Below, piece by piece: positions 5,244 through 6,168 of a stretch of DNA of 6,168 bases. The stretch is from NCBI GenBank assembly GCA_035628035.1, contig DASPKS010000157.1:1-6168 (forward strand), written 5' to 3'. Numbering within the stretch: the first letter of the stretch is position 1; the number at the start of each line of letters is the position of its first letter. Source of the DNA: DASPKS01 sp035628035 (GTDB taxonomy: Bacteria; Bacteroidota; Rhodothermia; Rhodothermales; Rubricoccaceae). The notes under the pieces were generated by a model that was given only the letters and a program-made list of their open reading frames with translations, had not been told where the DNA came from and ran no database searches. The position numbers and the translations under genes are program-made.

Positions 5244-6168
5244 TCAGTCCTCTCCGGCCGTCACGCGCATCATCTCCTCCAGGCTCGTCTCGCCACGCGT
5301 CACGAGCACGCGGGCCGACGCCTGGAGCGTGAGCATCCCCTCCGACTCGGCGATCTCGCGGATCCCATCCTCGTCGATGGAGTCGCCCGCCTCGACGACG
5401 GCCTTCCGGATGGCCGGCGAGAAGTAGAGCGCCTCGGCGATGGCCTTCCGCCCCTTGTACCCGCGTCCCTTGCACGCCGGGCACGACGAGCGCGTATTCG
5501 GCTTGTAGAAGGTGGCCGCCGCGATCTCGGCGTCGGTGAACCCCAGCTCGCGGGCGAGCGTGAGGTCCACCTCGTGGTCCACCTGCTTGCAGCTGGGGCA
5601 GAGCGCGCGGATGAGCCGCTGCGCCACGACGAGGTTGATGGCGTAGGCGATGAGGAACGGTTCGATCCCCATCTTGAAGAGGCGCGAGATCGCGCTCGGC
5701 GCGTCGTTCGTGTGGAGCGTGGAGAACGTGAGGTGGCCCGTGTTGGCGAGCTTGATGGCGAGCTCGGCCGTGGGCTTGTCGCGCATCTCGCCCACCATCA
5801 CGATGTCAGGGTCGTGGCGGAGGATGGCGCGAATGGCCTGCTCGAGGTTCAGCTTATGGCTGAGCTTGATCTGCCGCACGCCGGGGATGATGTACTCGAC
5901 GGGGTCCTCCACCGTGAGCACGTTCACATCGGGCGTGACGACCTGGCTGAGCGCGGCCACGAGCGTCGTGGACTTCCCGGAGCCCGTCGGGCCGGTGAGG
6001 ATCACCATCCCGTGCGGCTGGCGGATCGCCTTGTCGAACTGGGCGAGCGCGCCCTCGAGGAGGCCCAGCTTCGCGAGGTCCGTGAGCACCTTCCGGTCGT
6101 CGAGGACTCGGATGACGATGCTCTCGGCGCGGATGTCGGGGTTGGCGGTCGCGATGGGGAGCACGCTC
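5244..6168 (-). CDS. pilB: PilB/GspE-type assembly ATPase, C-terminal part (gene continues off right edge)
   Basis: Cytoplasmic hexameric ATPase of the PilB/GspE family, which by family knowledge drives T4P extension or type II secretion. The frame is open to the right edge, so the N-terminal domains are missing. Numbering from the codon at 6164 (a GTG read internally, not a start), the visible 306 residues contain Walker A GPTGSGKST (58-66), an intact Asp box VEDPVEY (85-91), Walker B DPDIVMVGEMRD (118-129, catalytic Glu126) and a His box GHLTFSTLHTNDA (143-155). A four-cysteine zinc site follows: CPSC (189-192) and CPAC (228-231), then KGRGYKGR, as in PilB/GspE and unlike PilT. The piece before Walker A, VLPIATANPDIRAESIVIRV, is the usual conserved LPT...GE-x-(I/V)-V-x-R segment but longer than normal. 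PilB is favoured over GspE because a PilT-type ATPase and pilin-like genes follow downstream. No intrinsic terminator with a T run follows its TGA. Confidence 0.93.
   Translation of the reverse strand, partial: SVLPIATANPDIRAESIVIRVLDDRKVLTDLAKLGLLEGALAQFDKAIRQPHGMVILTGPTGSGKSTTLVAALSQVVTPDVNVLTVEDPVEYIIPGVRQIKLSHKLNLEQAIRAILRHDPDIVMVGEMRDKPTAELAIKLANTGHLTFSTLHTNDAPSAISRLFKMGIEPFLIAYAINLVVAQRLIRALCPSCKQVDHEVDLTLARELGFTDAEIAAATFYKPNTRSSCPACKGRGYKGRKAIAEALYFSPAIRKAVVEAGDSIDEDGIREIAESEGMLTLQASARVLVTRGETSLEEMMRVTAGED

Noticed and set aside
5119..5484. Minus-strand frame of 121 codons at the end of the pilB-like gene and spacer
   Set aside because: It is a shifted frame of the pilB zinc-site region. 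The correct frame holds the four-cysteine motif and the family C-terminus, so this is a shadow.
6162..6164. GTG at the right edge as start of the pilB-like gene
   Set aside because: The upstream codon (AGC) is still in frame, and the following residues belong to the conserved segment before Walker A, so the gene starts well beyond the window.

Overview
This GC-rich window carries part of a type IV pilus (T4P) or closely related type II secretion-like locus. Every gene I can support lies on the minus strand, so the biological order runs from the right edge to the left edge. The anchors are two unmistakable secretion/pilus ATPases: a PilB/GspE-type ATPase (C-terminal 306 residues, running off the right edge) and a PilT-type ATPase (complete). 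Between them lie three consecutive proteins that are not recognisable by name. Each has an N-terminal hydrophobic anchor and a polar helix, like minor pilins or pseudopilins. A final reading frame, cut by the left edge, begins with a disordered basic tail followed by a PilM-like actin-fold start.

Layout in transcription order: pilB-like (5244-right edge), a 247-bp spacer with inverted repeats and a C8 tract, a 201-aa pilin-like protein (4391-4996), a 217-aa PulJ/PilW-like protein (3690-4343), and a 438-aa pilin-like protein with a Gly/Thr repeat linker and a Cys/His C-terminal module (2328-3644). A strong rho-independent terminator follows (about 2238-2279), then a leader region with a 16-bp perfect palindrome (2184-2199), a pilT-like gene (507-2042, possibly from 2099), and the start of a PilM-like gene (1-457). 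The short gaps of 47, 45 and 49 bp inside the two groups, and the terminator between them, suggest two transcription units: the three pilin-like genes (possibly with pilB), and pilT plus the pilM-like gene.

Organism: high GC, no Shine-Dalgarno-like sequence before any of the five visible start codons, and the style of the ATPases suggest a GC-rich member of the Bacteroidota/Rhodothermota side of the tree (for example Rhodothermia). This is inference and is not proven by anything in the window. No mobile element, CRISPR array, tRNA or rRNA was seen, and no plus-strand gene is convincing.

Likely joint role (family knowledge plus inference): PilB powers filament assembly, PilT powers disassembly, the anchored pilin-like proteins would prime or decorate the filament tip, and PilM would belong to the inner-membrane alignment complex. 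The most unusual points are the PilT-like Asp box, in which the usual Glu-Asp pair is replaced by Ala-Lys, and the 438-aa protein, whose tail resembles the K-V-x-I-C-H-x-P-P-G-N ... H-G-D module of bacterial surface proteins.
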